Numbered from the stretch's first letter, positions 1 to 7,511 are shown. The stretch: 22,016 nucleotides of DNA from Myxococcota bacterium (GCA_022710245.1 JAKLHH010000013.1:1-22016), one strand, 5' to 3'. The notes: generated from the sequence alone by a model not told the origin. Made by a program: numbers and translations.

Positions 1-45
1 GACGAGAGCAAGCTCGCCGAGCTCAAGGCCAAGGGCGTCATCTAG
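1..45 (+). CDS. 3' end of an upstream gene (partial)
   Basis: Frame 1 reads DESKLAELKAKGVI and stops at TAG 43-45. Only 14 codons are visible. The third positions are almost all G/C, as expected for a coding end in this genome. An ending of the type LKAKGVI is common among CaiB/BaiF-type CoA-transferases, but 14 residues cannot establish the family. The stop lies 34 bases before the next start, so this gene probably shares a transcript with the leuCD-like pair. Identity remains open. Confidence 0.5.
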   Translation, partial: DESKLAELKAKGVI

Positions 46-79
46 TTCTAGAGCTCACCTTCTCCAGAGAGGTGCATCG

Positions 80-1372
80 ATGGGAATGACAGTCGTCGAG
101 AAGATCCTCGCTCGCGCCACCGGGCGGAGCGCGGTCAAGGCGCAGGACGTCGTCGAGCCGCGGGTCGACCTCGCCATGTCGCACGAGAACGCGACGCTGG
201 TGGTGAACCAGTTCAAGGAGATCTACCAGGGCACCGGCCGCGAGGCGAAGCCGTGGGACCCCTCGCGCATCGCCGTCATCTTCGACCACCGCATCCCCGC
301 CGAGGGGCCGAAGACGGCGAGCAACCACAAGCTGGTGCGGGGCTTCGTGGCCCAGCACGGCATCGGCAAGTTCCACGACATCCGCGGTGACCGCGGCGGC
401 ATCTGCCACCAGATCCTGCCCGAGTGGGGCTACGTGCGGCCGGGCACCGTCGTCGTCGGCACCGACAGCCACACGACCAGCCACGGCGCGCTCGGCGCCT
501 TCTCCTTCGGCATCGGCGCCACCGAGATGGCCTCCATCTGGGCGCTCGGTGTCGCGCTCAACATCGAGGTCCCGCCGACCATCAAGGTGGAGGTCTTGGG
601 CAAGCTCCCGCAGCACGTGGGCGCGAAGGACATCATCCTCCACCTGATCGGCACGCTGACGGCGCAGGGCGCGAACTTCCGCGTCCTCGAGTACCACGGC
701 GAGACGATCCGCGAGCTGCCCACCAGCGGCCGCCTGACCATCTGCAACATGAGCGTGGAGGCGGGGGCCACGAGCGGCATCGTCCCCGCCGACGACGAGA
801 CCGAGCGCTACCTGCGCGAGGAGGCCGGCGTCACCGATCCGATCGAGCGGGTCGTGCCGGACCAGGACGCGGTCTACGAGAAGGTCGTCGAGCTCGACGT
901 CTCCCGGCTCGCGCCCCAGATCGCCTGCCCGCACACGGTGGACAACGTGAAACCCGTCACCGAGGTCGCCGGCAAGCCCGTGCAGCAGATCGTCATCGGC
1001 AGCTGCACCAACGGGCGCCTCGACGACCTGGCGGCCGCCGCGGCGATCCTCAAGGGCCACAAGGTCGCGCAGGGGACGCGCATGCTGGTCTTCCCGGCCT
1101 CGGGGCGCATCTACTCGCAGGCGCTCGAGGCGGGCTACCTGCAGGAGTTCATGCGCGCCGGCGCCGTGGTGATGAACCCGGGCTGCGGTCCGTGCCTCGG
1201 CGTGCACCAGGGCGCGCTCGGCGACGAGGAGGTGGCGCTCGCCACCACCAACCGCAACTTCAAGGGCCGCATGGGCAACCCGAAGTCCGAGGTCTACCTC
1301 TGCAGCGCGGCCGTCGCCGCGGCCAGCGCCGTCACCGGGGTCATCACCGATCCGCGCGCGGGAGGACGCTAA
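80..1372 (+). CDS. leuC: 3-isopropylmalate dehydratase-type large subunit (aconitase superfamily)
   Basis: This is a 430-residue large subunit of the two-component isopropylmalate/homoaconitate dehydratase family, a cytoplasmic [4Fe-4S] hydro-lyase that isomerises a 2-hydroxy acid through dehydration and rehydration. The cluster ligands are visible: Cys309 in GSCTNGRLDD and Cys369/Cys372 in NPGCGPCLG. The motif GTDSHTTSHGALGAFSFGIG is also typical. The length fits the shorter archaeal-type HacA/LeuC group (about 420) rather than the enterobacterial LeuC (about 466). ATG at 80 is preferred over ATG at 86 because AGAGAGG lies 7 bases upstream. The stop TAA shares its last A with the ATG of the small subunit, so the two are translationally coupled. 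No leuA or leuB is in the window, so the true substrate (isopropylmalate, homoaconitate, dimethylmalate or another) is not settled. Confidence 0.93.
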   Translation: MGMTVVEKILARATGRSAVKAQDVVEPRVDLAMSHENATLVVNQFKEIYQGTGREAKPWDPSRIAVIFDHRIPAEGPKTASNHKLVRGFVAQHGIGKFHDIRGDRGGICHQILPEWGYVRPGTVVVGTDSHTTSHGALGAFSFGIGATEMASIWALGVALNIEVPPTIKVEVLGKLPQHVGAKDIILHLIGTLTAQGANFRVLEYHGETIRELPTSGRLTICNMSVEAGATSGIVPADDETERYLREEAGVTDPIERVVPDQDAVYEKVVELDVSRLAPQIACPHTVDNVKPVTEVAGKPVQQIVIGSCTNGRLDDLAAAAAILKGHKVAQGTRMLVFPASGRIYSQALEAGYLQEFMRAGAVVMNPGCGPCLGVHQGALGDEEVALATTNRNFKGRMGNPKSEVYLCSAAVAAASAVTGVITDPRAGGR

Positions 1373-1869
1373 TGGGCAAGGTCGTACTGAAGCTCGGCAA
1401 GGACATCAGCACCGACGACATCTACCCCGGCCGGTTCATGGCCACCGTGCTGCCCACGGAGACGCCGCAGTTCTGCTTCCACGATCGCACCGAGTTCAAC
1501 GCGAGGCTGAAGGCGAAGCAGATCCCCGCGGGGAGCGTGGTCGTCGCCGACGAGAACTTCGGCTGCGGCTCGAGCCGCGAGCAGGCGGCGAGCACCATCC
1601 GTGGCCACGAGCTGGTGGTGGTGGCGCGCAGCATCGCCCGCATCTTCATGCAGAACGCGATCAACCTGGGTCTGAACCTGATCATCTGCCCGACGGTGGA
1701 GGCCAGCGAGGGCGATGAGCTCGAGGTCCTGGCAGGCAAGGTCGTGAACCGGACCACCGGCAGGGAGTTCGCGACGGTGCCGCTGCCGCCGGCGCGCCAG
1801 GCGATCATCGACGCTGGCGGGCTCATCCCCTACACGCGGAAGAAGCTCCTCGAGCAGCCGCCGCGCTGA
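1372..1869 (+). CDS. leuD: 3-isopropylmalate dehydratase-type small subunit
   Basis: This 165-residue protein is the swivelling small subunit that completes the active site of the preceding large subunit. Visible motifs are DISTDDIYPGRFM near the N-terminus (substrate-contact loop region), ENFGCGSSREQA around the middle, and IFMQNAINLGLNL where the family usually has IFYRNAIN. The C-terminal part carries the short VVNRTTGREF strand segment. The start is the ATG overlapping the leuC stop (TAATG), with GGAGG at 1361-1365 inside the end of leuC. Length matches stand-alone small subunits of the 165-residue archaeal-type class. The DDIYPGRF loop differs from classical enteric LeuD, so the leuD name reflects family only. 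Confidence 0.92.
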   Translation: MGKVVLKLGKDISTDDIYPGRFMATVLPTETPQFCFHDRTEFNARLKAKQIPAGSVVVADENFGCGSSREQAASTIRGHELVVVARSIARIFMQNAINLGLNLIICPTVEASEGDELEVLAGKVVNRTTGREFATVPLPPARQAIIDAGGLIPYTRKKLLEQPPR

Positions 1870-1961
1870 GACGCCCACCCCGCACGCTCGGTCCTTGCAC
1901 GCCGGTCGTGGCGGCCGCGACTCGCCGCTGTCGCGCCAGCCTCGCGCGTCCGCCCGCCGCG

Positions 1962-1975
1962 CCTGCCGCCGCAGG
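1962..1975. terminator. Hairpin between convergent genes
   Basis: CCTGC (1962-1966), loop CGCC, GCAGG (1971-1975) form a perfect 5-bp stem inside a larger imperfect CGCGCC/GGCGCG pairing. It sits in the 127-bp gap between the stop of the small subunit (+) and the stop of the lipoprotein (-). There is no T-run on either strand, so if it terminates transcription it is not a classical intrinsic terminator. I see nothing else in the gap. Confidence 0.25.
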
Positions 1976-1996
1976 AAGCGGCGCGATGGTCGACGC

Positions 1997-3322
1997 CTAC
2001 TTGGGGCAGGGCACGTCGGTGGGGCAGGAGCCCGTCGGGGACGCGTTGAGCACCTGGTTGCAGTAGGCCACGCCCTCGAAGGTGTTGCCGGGGAGGAAGT
2101 CGACCTCCGCGCCCTTCCAGGCGCGGAAGACGCCGAAGCTGCTCGAGCTGGTGATGGTCGAGCTCTTCAGAAACTGCTCGGGCGGCTGCTCGAAGATCTT
2201 CAGCGCCCCGTCGGTCGCCACGGCGCCCAGCTCCTTCGGCGGGCAGCCGAAGCCGTTGTCGCCGCCGTGCCCGCCGGCGAGCTCGATGCGCACGTGCTCC
2301 AGGCGGTTGCCTGCCGCGACCGGGCCGTTGAAGGTGATGCCCTCCCAGGCCCCGGGGCCGGTCTTGCCGGCGGCGGTGAAGACGATCGGCTTCTCCGCGG
2401 TGCCCACCGCGACCACCCGGCCGCTGGCGGTGGTGCCGGTGTTGCCGACGAAGAAGCCGCCGATATTGGAGTCCGAGGTGAAGTGTCGCAGGGTCACGCC
2501 CGGCTCGATGGTCAGCGTCGGCGTCCCGTCGCCGAGGACGGTGATGATGCCGAACATGCCGGCGCCGCCCACCTGGTAGGGCACGTCCCGGTCGTGCAGC
2601 GTGTCGTCGATCTCCACGTTGTAGTGCGGCGACTCGCCGATCACGCGGATGGCGTCGCTGGCGTTGCCCGTGTACTGCCCGACGGGGATGGTGCCGACAG
2701 CGTTGAGCGACATGCTGATCGGGAACGGCCGGTCCGCGCGCTCGCTGCCCGCGCCCTGGATGGTGAGGTCGGTCGACCCATCGGCGAAGCCGGCCCAGGT
2801 GCGCAGCTCGACGCCGTACGCCGCCGCGTTGGTGATGGTGACGTGGTCGACCAGGAGCGGCTTGCTCGGCGGAAAGCCGCTGCCCTCGACCACGATGGCC
2901 CCGTCGCCGAGGGCGCCGCCTCCGTCGAGGCTGACGTGGACGAGCTCCGCGCTGCCCGGCGCGCGGACCCAGAGCGCCGCGAAGCGGTCCGCGCCCTCGC
3001 CGTGGATCGTGATCGGGTGGGCCTCGTCGCCGCGCGCGACCAGCCGGCCCTCCGCGCGCAGGTAGTAGCCCTTCTGCACGGTCACGTCGGCACAGGCGGC
3101 GAGGGTCAGGGTCACGCCCTTGGACACGGTGAGGTCGGCGCTGATCAGGTGCGGGCTCTCGGCGGCCCAGGTCTCGTCGGCCGAGAGCCAGCCCGAGTGC
3201 GCGATCGGCGCGCCGGCCGGCGCCGGACAGCTCCCGCCCGTCGGACCCGCGCTCGAGCCGCAGCCGATCAGAGCGCCGCAGAGGCCAGAGACCAGGAGCA
3301 CGTCGCGGATGCGCAGGGACAT
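1997..3322 (-). CDS. Secreted lipoprotein with right-handed beta-helix repeats
   Basis: A 441-residue protein with a lipoprotein signal: basic SLRIRD, hydrophobic VLLVSGLCGAL, then lipobox LIGC with the modified Cys at residue 21. The mature part is rich in short V/I-T/S strands and N/G turns, as in parallel beta-helix proteins. Two copies of a recognisable unit, roughly residues 93-133 and 301-350, follow the pattern G-x-L/V-x-A-x-G...HPI/KPI-x-x-...W-x-x-x...L-x-H-V. Mature-chain Cys residues may form disulfides. The function is unknown; such proteins often sit on the outer membrane and may bind glycans or act structurally. The start is ATG 3322 rather than GTG 3328, because AAGGAG occupies 3333-3328 and would overlap the GTG. 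No partner gene is obvious. Confidence 0.82.
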   Translation of the reverse strand: MSLRIRDVLLVSGLCGALIGCGSSAGPTGGSCPAPAGAPIAHSGWLSADETWAAESPHLISADLTVSKGVTLTLAACADVTVQKGYYLRAEGRLVARGDEAHPITIHGEGADRFAALWVRAPGSAELVHVSLDGGGALGDGAIVVEGSGFPPSKPLLVDHVTITNAAAYGVELRTWAGFADGSTDLTIQGAGSERADRPFPISMSLNAVGTIPVGQYTGNASDAIRVIGESPHYNVEIDDTLHDRDVPYQVGGAGMFGIITVLGDGTPTLTIEPGVTLRHFTSDSNIGGFFVGNTGTTASGRVVAVGTAEKPIVFTAAGKTGPGAWEGITFNGPVAAGNRLEHVRIELAGGHGGDNGFGCPPKELGAVATDGALKIFEQPPEQFLKSSTITSSSSFGVFRAWKGAEVDFLPGNTFEGVAYCNQVLNASPTGSCPTDVPCPK

Positions 3323-3327
3323 GGACA

Positions 3328-3333
3328 CTCCTT
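3328..3333 (-). promoter_or_regulatory. Ribosome binding site deciding the lipoprotein start
   Basis: AAGGAG on the minus strand, 5 bases upstream of ATG 3322. The alternative in-frame GTG at 3328 lies within this sequence, so the ATG is the credible start. Confidence 0.6.
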
Positions 3334-3536
3334 CGGGTCGCCCCGCCCGCGCTGCCCCGCTCTCCTGGCGACATGAAGAAGCATTCCTGTCTGAGGGGTC
3401 GGTGCAAGCGCCGGGAGCGAAAACCCCGCGCCACCTCGCTGGCAGGGCTCTTCTCAGCCGGGAAGCCCTGGCCTCGTCCTGGATCAGCTCGAAGACCTGC
3501 CCCTGCGACCACCGCTCGCGCGCGCTCTGCAGCCCG

Positions 3537-3701
3537 TCAGTCGTCGGCGGAGCGGGGCGGCGTGGCGGGGATCTTCGCGCTGCAGAACTTGCAGGAGACC
3601 GTCGACCGCCTCTTGCTGACCGGGACGATCTGCACGCGCTTGCAGCGGGGGCAGACCCGCTTCAGGTGCATCAAGGCGCTGATGATGGCACCGATACTCA
3701 T
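3537..3701 (-). CDS. Small zinc-ribbon protein, 54 residues
   Basis: A short gene encoding two CxxC knuckles: CPRC at residues 17-20 and CKFC at 37-40, spaced 16 residues apart. This is the layout of a zinc ribbon of the rubredoxin/transcription-factor kind. The N-terminal segment MSIGAIISALMHLKRV is hydrophobic-amphipathic and the chain is basic around the knuckles (KRVQ, SKRRS). A GGAGG stands 2 bases before the ATG, which is closer than usual. It lies 34 bases beyond the end of the GT4 gene on the same strand and could be read through from it. The role is unknown; nucleic-acid or protein binding are both possible. The sequence downstream of the stop stays coding-like in another frame (see findings), so a frameshifted longer gene is possible. 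Confidence 0.6.
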   Translation of the reverse strand: MSIGAIISALMHLKRVCPRCKRVQIVPVSKRRSTVSCKFCSAKIPATPPRSADD

Positions 3702-3735
3702 GCCCTCCTAGGGTAGCACGCGGGGCGTGGACGTG

Positions 3736-5229
3736 TCAGGCCGAGCTCGCCAGCGTCGCCGGCTGCAGCAGCGAGGCGACCAGCTGCAGGTAGCGGGAGA
3801 TCTGGCGAAAGACGAGGAGCTCATCGAAGACGCGGAGCTGGGCGTGCTTCCCCAGGCTGAAGCGGAGGGCGTCGTCGCCCAGGAGCTCCAGCAGGTGCTC
3901 CGCGATCTCGTCGGGGTCCTCGGGGTCGCGCGTGATGAGGCCGTCGACGCCGTGCCGGATCTGGTGGCGGATGCCGCAGGCGGAGCTCCCCAGCACGGCG
4001 AGGCCCTTCCACATGCCCTCGGTGACGGTGAGCCCGAAGCCTTCGCGGAGCGAGTTCTGCACGAGCACGCTCGCGCAGCGCTGGAGCGCGTTGACGATGA
4101 GCGCGTTCTCCTTGCGCGAGGCCATCGGGAGCTGGAGGAGCACGATGTCTTCGCGCAGCCGGGGCTCCACGCGCTCGATCCTGGCGACGAGCTCCCGGAA
4201 GACCTCGACGCCCTCCGGGTCGTCCGCCACCCGCGTCGGGTCGGCGCCGGCCAGCACGAGCCGGGCGAGCTCGACGCGCCGCCGCCTGCGCGCCTCCAGG
4301 CCGGCGCGTCGGACGAGGGACTGCTTCAGCCGGAGGAACCCGTCGAGGAGCGGCGCCCAGCCCTTCAGCCGATCCCAGCGCGAGACCTGCATCACGATGG
4401 GCCGGAAGAGGAGCCCCACCTCGCCCGGCGGCCGCGCGCCGTCGGGCAGGACTCGCAGCGCGGGGGTCGCGAACGGCTCGGCGGGGACGGGCTCGTGCGG
4501 TGTCTGCAGCCCGCTCGCGCAGAGGATGCCGACCAGCTTGTGCACGAGGAGGTCGCGGTTCTTGTGCGACAGCGGATCGAGGGCAGGGGGGATGATCGCG
4601 GCGCGTCCCGCGAGGAAGCTCGGGATGTACTCAGGCACGGAGAAGATGGTGTAGTCGTAGGCCTCGAGGTACGGCCTCAGGAAGCGCCAGGCCGCGCCGG
4701 TCGCCTCGGTCCTCTGATCGAGGCCGATGTGACACTGCCAGATCGTCCTCACGCCGACCGCGTCGCGCAGCAGCTGTCCGAGCGGCAGCGGCTGTGGATC
4801 GTGGACGATGAGGATGTCCTGCGGGCGCAGCCGCGGCTTCAGCGACGCGGCGTTCTCGCGGTTGACGGCCTCGAGGACCGCCGCCTCCGCCGCCCCGAGC
4901 TGGACGCCGCTCCGCGTGTCGTCGTGGATCAGGTTGTGGACGCGCTTGGTGACGCGGAAGAACTCCGGCCGGTCCGAGCGGATGACCGCCCACTCGACGG
5001 CGACGCCGAGCTCGCGGAGCAGCCCGCAGAGGCGCGGCAGCATCTCGGCGACCCCGCCGCCGGCCGCGGTGGAGTTCACCATCCACAGCGTCCGGCCCTC
5101 GAGCAGGGGGCGCAGGTAGCTGGCCTCCTGCTCGAGCGCGCTCACCAGGCTCACGTACCGCGCGTCGGTCACGTAGTCACGCAGCGACAGCCGGCGGTAC
5201 TCCGTCTGCTCGATGACGTGAACCCCCAC
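3736..5229 (-). CDS. treT: GT4 trehalose synthase / trehalose phosphorylase-type glycosyltransferase
   Basis: A 497-residue retaining GT-B glycosyltransferase. Members of this family make or cleave trehalose by transferring glucose between a nucleotide sugar or glucose-1-phosphate and glucose. Visible motifs: GGGVAEML (57-64) in the first Rossmann domain, HDPQPLPL (143-150), CHIGLD (166-171), VSRWDRLKGW (282-291) opening the nucleotide-binding domain, and EGFGLTVTEGMWKG (396-409), the E-x7-E motif of GT4. The stretch at 307-321 is Arg-rich and may be an insertion. The usual TreT is about 410 residues, so this one is longer. The start is GTG 5229 with AGGAGG 5 bases upstream. It lies 15 bases after the ABC1-type fragment and is likely co-transcribed. 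ADP-glucose-dependent TreT and phosphorylase activities cannot be told apart here. Confidence 0.83.
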   Translation of the reverse strand: MGVHVIEQTEYRRLSLRDYVTDARYVSLVSALEQEASYLRPLLEGRTLWMVNSTAAGGGVAEMLPRLCGLLRELGVAVEWAVIRSDRPEFFRVTKRVHNLIHDDTRSGVQLGAAEAAVLEAVNRENAASLKPRLRPQDILIVHDPQPLPLGQLLRDAVGVRTIWQCHIGLDQRTEATGAAWRFLRPYLEAYDYTIFSVPEYIPSFLAGRAAIIPPALDPLSHKNRDLLVHKLVGILCASGLQTPHEPVPAEPFATPALRVLPDGARPPGEVGLLFRPIVMQVSRWDRLKGWAPLLDGFLRLKQSLVRRAGLEARRRRRVELARLVLAGADPTRVADDPEGVEVFRELVARIERVEPRLREDIVLLQLPMASRKENALIVNALQRCASVLVQNSLREGFGLTVTEGMWKGLAVLGSSACGIRHQIRHGVDGLITRDPEDPDEIAEHLLELLGDDALRFSLGKHAQLRVFDELLVFRQISRYLQLVASLLQPATLASSA

Positions 5230-5244
5230 CGCCCCCTCCTCCCC

Positions 5245-5700
5245 TCACCAGGTGAGCTGGACGTCGAGGAGCGCGCCCTGCGCCCGGAGCCCGGCCTCCT
5301 GCGTGCGGTCTGGCCGGGTCGTGCTCTTCACCTTGAGCGGCGGGAGGCGCGTGTCAAGCTGAAGCTCGATCACCTCGCGCGCCGATCGAGAGACGCCCGA
5401 GGACACCCGTCGCGCGCCTGGTTGCAGCGTCGGCGCGTAGAAGCCGCGCAGCAGGCCCCGGGTCACCTCGTAGGCCTTGCCAGCGCCTGGGTCCTTCGCG
5501 CCGAGGCTGACGAGCGCGCGGCGGACGGCCCCCCCGTCGTCCCGCCGCACCGCACGCGAGAGCTCGGCGATGGCGGCGACGGTGCCGCGATCGAACTCCC
5601 GCACGCAACCGTGGTCGAGGATGACCAGCCGGCCGTCGGGCTGGAACAGCAGATTGCCGGGATGCGGGTCGGCGTTGAAGACGCCGTGGCCATCCTGCAC
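5245..5700 (-). pseudogene. C-lobe fragment of an ABC1/AarF(UbiB)-type kinase
   Basis: The 151-codon frame begins directly in the ABC1-kinase core: FNADPHPGNLLF (the nucleotide/metal-binding loop, normally F-H/N-ADPHPGN) followed by LVILDHGCVREFD, the equivalent of the DFG segment but with His in place of Phe. Helical sequence follows to about residue 90. The N-terminal half of the family (about 200 residues, with the Ala-rich loop, the KxGQ motif and the lysine) is absent. The frame closes upstream at TAG 5776-5778 with no ABC1-like sequence in between, and the DNA beyond is occupied by the divergent membrane-protein gene. The last 45 residues also do not resemble an ABC1 C-terminus. Initiation could only be at GTG 5700, without a good ribosome site. 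I call it a truncated remnant; a functional small protein is not excluded. It precedes treT by 15 bases. Confidence 0.7.
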
Positions 5701-5759
5701 GCCTGACGTGACCCGGCCCCTCGGCCCCGATCTTCCACCGTCGGTGCCTCGACGCGCGA

Positions 5760-6257
5760 GTGGCCACGGACCACACTAACAGGGTGTCGGATCGAGTCCC
5801 CTCCTGGGTTCCGGATTGGGCGCAGGCGCTGACGGCCTGGATGCTGCATCCCGTGGTCCTCGCCGTGCTCGTGAGCATCACGGTGCTGCTCCTCGTGGTG
5901 AGCGTGGTCGGCGTGCCGGTGGTCCTGACGCGCTTGCCGACGGACTTCTTCTCCCGCCCCGAGCGCCGCCTCGCGCCGAGCGGACAGAGGCGACCGCTCG
6001 GGTCCATGCTCCTCCGCGGCCTGAAGAATGTGCTCGGCTGGGTCCTGCTGGTGCTGGGCCTGCTCATGCTCGTGGCGCCCGGGCCCGGGGTGCCCACCCT
6101 CTTCATCTCGCTCTACCTCGTCGATTTTCCCGGCAAGCACCGGCTGCAGGGCTGGCTCATCTCCCGGCCGGCCGTGCACCGGCCGGTGAACGCGCTCAGG
6201 CGACGCGCCGGTCGCCCGCCGCTCGAGCTGCCCGCGCCCGCCGCGGAGGCGCCGTGA
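5760..6257 (+). CDS. Small PGPG-motif inner-membrane protein
   Basis: A protein of up to 165 residues with two hydrophobic segments, about 30-56 and 88-120. The second contains APGPGVPTLFISLYLVDFPG, the signature of the putative transmembrane PGPGW-type family of unknown function. Between the segments is a short polar region (RLPTDFFSRPERRLAP); the C-terminus is basic then Pro/Ala-rich. GTG 5760 and GTG 5784 are both possible starts and neither has a convincing Shine-Dalgarno; the membrane segments are kept either way. It is divergent from the ABC1 fragment and convergent with the GYD gene. Biochemical function is unknown. Confidence 0.75.
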   Translation: MATDHTNRVSDRVPSWVPDWAQALTAWMLHPVVLAVLVSITVLLLVVSVVGVPVVLTRLPTDFFSRPERRLAPSGQRRPLGSMLLRGLKNVLGWVLLVLGLLMLVAPGPGVPTLFISLYLVDFPGKHRLQGWLISRPAVHRPVNALRRRAGRPPLELPAPAAEAP

Positions 6258-6268
6258 CCCGCGAGCCG

Positions 6269-6284
6269 CCGTCGTCAGCGACGG
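6269..6284. terminator. Perfect hairpin between convergent genes
   Basis: CCGTCG (6269-6274), loop TCAG, CGACGG (6279-6284): a perfect 6-bp G/C stem in the 37-bp gap between the PGPG membrane gene (+) and the GYD gene (-). The symmetric position would serve both transcripts. There is no T-run, so termination is a guess from position. Confidence 0.35.
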
Positions 6285-6294
6285 GCGCGGCGCG

Positions 6295-6582
6295 CTAGAG
6301 CCTCGCCAGGAACTCCTTCCAGGGCGAGCCGACGAGGGTCTCGGTGGTGCAGTTGCCGAGGCCGCTGATGATCAGCGCCGCCTTCTCGACCTGGGTGGGA
6401 TCCGAGCACTCGACGATGTCGATGACGTCGTAGCGGCCGAGCGTGGCATAGCTTCCCTTCCACTCGAGGCCGCTGCACTCTGCCTTGATCTTGTCCGAGA
6501 CGGCGTGCGCCAGGTCGCGCAGCTTCGCGGGTTCATGGAACGCGCCGTGACCGAACCGGGTGAGGATGATGTACGTCTGCAT
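6295..6582 (-). CDS. GYD-domain protein
   Basis: A 95-residue soluble protein of the GYD family (ferredoxin-like alpha-beta fold, often dimeric). It shows the usual order: MQTYIILTRF first strand, a helix with LRDLAHAVSDKIKAE, the strand WKGSYATLGRYDVIDIVE containing the GRYD signature at 49-52, and a second helix VEKAALIISGLGN leading to the last strand TTETLVG. The start ATG 6582 has GGAGG 7 bases upstream, so longer in-frame extensions are not needed. No catalytic residues are known for the family. It follows the response-regulator gene on the same strand after a 323-bp gap, and co-regulation is uncertain. Confidence 0.88.
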   Translation of the reverse strand: MQTYIILTRFGHGAFHEPAKLRDLAHAVSDKIKAECSGLEWKGSYATLGRYDVIDIVECSDPTQVEKAALIISGLGNCTTETLVGSPWKEFLARL

Positions 6583-6905
6583 GGGTTGCCTCCTTTGCCC
6601 CCTCTCCACAAGCAAGGTGCGAGCCAGCCAGATCGGGAACGACCCGGGTTGCCAGTCTGCGTCGAGCTCAGGGCCAGTCAGCGCCGCCAGCGGGTGCGAC
6701 CCGCCAGCTCTCGCTGCGCCAGTCTGCGTCGCGCAAGATCTCCCGGGTCGTCCGTCTTCCTCCCGCGCTCCCACGCGCAGAGCGCCGGACTCGGGTGCGC
6801 GCGGACCGTCGAAGGTCGCGACATGAAGGAGAGTGTGGCGCTGGGCGGTCTGCCAGCGGCGACCGCGGCAGCCAGCTGGGCGACGCTCGGCCAGCAGGGT
6901 CACTA
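6583..6905. other. Intergenic region with short repeats, no gene seen
   Basis: This 323-bp gap upstream of the GYD gene has no frame with a credible start and codon bias. It holds a 14-bp direct repeat GCCAGTCTGCGTCG (6651-6664 and 6718-6731), an inverted pair ACGACCCGGG (6639-6648) / CCCGGGTCGT (6742-6751) enclosing both, a small GCGGGT-GCG-ACCCGC hairpin between them, and many scattered GCCAG words. It probably contains the GYD promoter. Confidence 0.4.
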
Positions 6906-7511
6906 CTACCTGGACGGACCCGCCTGTCCTTCCACCGCGCCTCGCCTGCTGCAGGCTGCCTCGCGCGCCTGGCAGTCGGGGCAGGGGCCGCTGCGGAAGC
7001 CTGGCTCGGGATGGGCCTCGAGGTACGCCTCGAGCGCTGGCGTGCTGCCGGCGTGGGCGCGGTGACAGTGCGTGCAGATGGCGATGAGTCCCAGCAGGGC
7101 GTGGTTGCGGGCCCGCTCCTGCTCCAGCGCCTCCCGCAGCTCGACCACCTGGCGGCCCGTCGCCAGGCGAGCCCGCAGCTCCTCCTGGTCGAAGGGCTTG
7201 GTGATGTAGTCGTTGGCTCCGGCGCGGAGGGCCTCGACGATGTCGGCGGTCTCGCTACGGCCGGTGAGCAGGATCACGTAGGTGGGACCCACGCTCGAGG
7301 ACGCCTGCTGCAGCCGTCGACAGATCTCGACACCGTCGAGGCCTGGCATCATCCAGTCGAGGATCGCCAGGCGGGGCGCGCCCGTGCCTTGCAGGATCGC
7401 CAGCGCCTCGTCGCCGGTCGCCACCGCGGTCACCTCATAGTCCAGCTTGCGGAGCGAGGCCTGCAGGATGCGGCGCGAGGTGTTGTCGTCGTCCGCGATC
7501 AGGACGCGCAT
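6906..7511 (-). CDS. Response regulator: REC domain plus C-terminal Cys-pair (zinc-ribbon-like) tail
   Basis: A 201-residue protein. Residues 1-120 are a receiver domain: acidic pocket DDD at 7-9, phospho-acceptor Asp52 in AILDWMMPGLDG, Thr83 in LLTG and Lys105 in YITKPFD. A short coiled helix (VVELREALEQERARNHALL) leads to a tail with CTHC (146-149) and CPDC (177-180). This tail resembles the ICSSCKKIRDD...ICPDC module found at the end of many REC and PAS/sensor proteins, here with diverged intervening residues. There is no DNA-binding output domain. The ATG at 7511 lies inside the end of the HPt reading frame (overlap of 13 bases), so it is coupled to the hybrid kinase that presumably phosphorylates it. 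The output mechanism is unknown. Confidence 0.88.
   Translation of the reverse strand: MRVLIADDDNTSRRILQASLRKLDYEVTAVATGDEALAILQGTGAPRLAILDWMMPGLDGVEICRRLQQASSSVGPTYVILLTGRSETADIVEALRAGANDYITKPFDQEELRARLATGRQVVELREALEQERARNHALLGLIAICTHCHRAHAGSTPALEAYLEAHPEPGFRSGPCPDCQAREAACSRRGAVEGQAGPSR

Noticed and set aside
424..1371. Long upstream extension of the small-subunit frame inside leuC
   Set aside because: The extension is an out-of-frame shadow of leuC; homology and GGAGG at 1361 place the start at 1372.
3727..5706. 659-codon plus-strand frame opposite the GT4 and ABC1 genes
   Set aside because: It spans two real minus-strand genes and their gap, with biased composition and no recognisable domain.
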